Positions 63,981 through 64,000 of a stretch of DNA of 64,000 nt are shown here, in pieces. The position numbers and the translations under genes are program-made. The notes beneath the pieces are model-generated. The model did not search any database, was not told where the DNA came from, and saw only the letters and a list, made by a program, of their open reading frames with translations. Location of the stretch: positions 1 through 64,000 of the forward strand of contig JACQFX010000009.1 of the NCBI GenBank assembly GCA_016199835.1. The letters run 5' to 3'. The first letter of the stretch is position 1. The number at the start of each line of letters is the position of its first letter. The DNA is from Nitrosomonadales bacterium (lineage in GTDB: Bacteria; Pseudomonadota; Gammaproteobacteria; Burkholderiales; Gallionellaceae).

Positions 63981-64000
63981 AAAATCAGGCTCCTCAGTTT

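Overview
The window looks like a chromosomal segment of a Gram-negative betaproteobacterium, most plausibly of the Gallionellaceae/Nitrosomonadales type. This is inferred from gene families and gene order (pilD-coaE-zapD-yacG-mutT, PilSR next to a PP0621-family gene, zapA followed by 6S RNA, a class Ia ribonucleotide reductase with two ATP-cones, an aroQ-accB-accC-prmA run). No rRNA is present to confirm it, and I see no tRNA gene, CRISPR array, phage or intact insertion sequence.

Layout. 1-3449: the N-terminal part of an RTX-type calcium-binding surface protein beside a LuxR-type response regulator and its membrane histidine kinase. 3512-10042: pabB, a histone H1-like lysine/alanine repeat protein, and nrdB-nrdA behind a pair of NrdR boxes. 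10092-13861: ampD and the PilR/PilS regulators. 14511-21243: a PilZ protein, a Nudix/thiamine-phosphate-synthase-like fusion, yacG, zapD, coaE, pilD (with a decayed partial copy beside it), pilC and a CorC/HlyC-type membrane protein. 22302-32025: a type IV pilus minor-pilin operon (pilE-like, fimT, pilV, pilW, pilX) ending in an unusually large pilY1 of about 2150 codons. 32094-35795: lgt, tatD, a TauE/SafE permease, an EVE-domain protein, 6S RNA, zapA and a small coiled-coil partner. 35914-38221: a cobalamin riboswitch and a btuB-like receptor. 38318-44255: msbA, aroQ, accB, accC, prmA and a DUF3426 protein. 44288-49871: a tandem glycine riboswitch driving gcvT-gcvH-gcvPA-tpx-gcvPB. 50007-53145: a PfkB kinase, a VOC protein, a fructosamine-kinase homologue and apaH. 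53149-63930: an AAA/DUF4143 ATPase and a surface-polysaccharide locus with a UDP-xylose synthase homologue, a GT9 protein, a GT10 fucosyltransferase-like protein and several other glycosyltransferases.

How the parts fit. Pilus assembly (pilC, pilD, minor pilins, PilY1), its regulators (PilSR, PilZ) and the surface glycan genes suggest a surface-attached, motile lifestyle. PilY1 carries an insertion of about 800 residues made of a 7-residue Leu-Gln repeat followed by Cys/Ser/Thr-rich repeats.

The most unusual feature is at the glycine-cleavage locus. It is crowded with short palindromic dispersed repeats. Two lie inside the tandem glycine riboswitch: one between the aptamers and one apparently at the tip of a helix of aptamer 2. 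A copy of the first family sits in frame inside the gcvPA coding sequence, in the opposite orientation. Other copies occupy most of the intergenic gaps of the operon. Other observations are an inverted copy of the nrdA tail that places the nrdA stop codon in a hairpin, and a decayed copy of the start of pilD.
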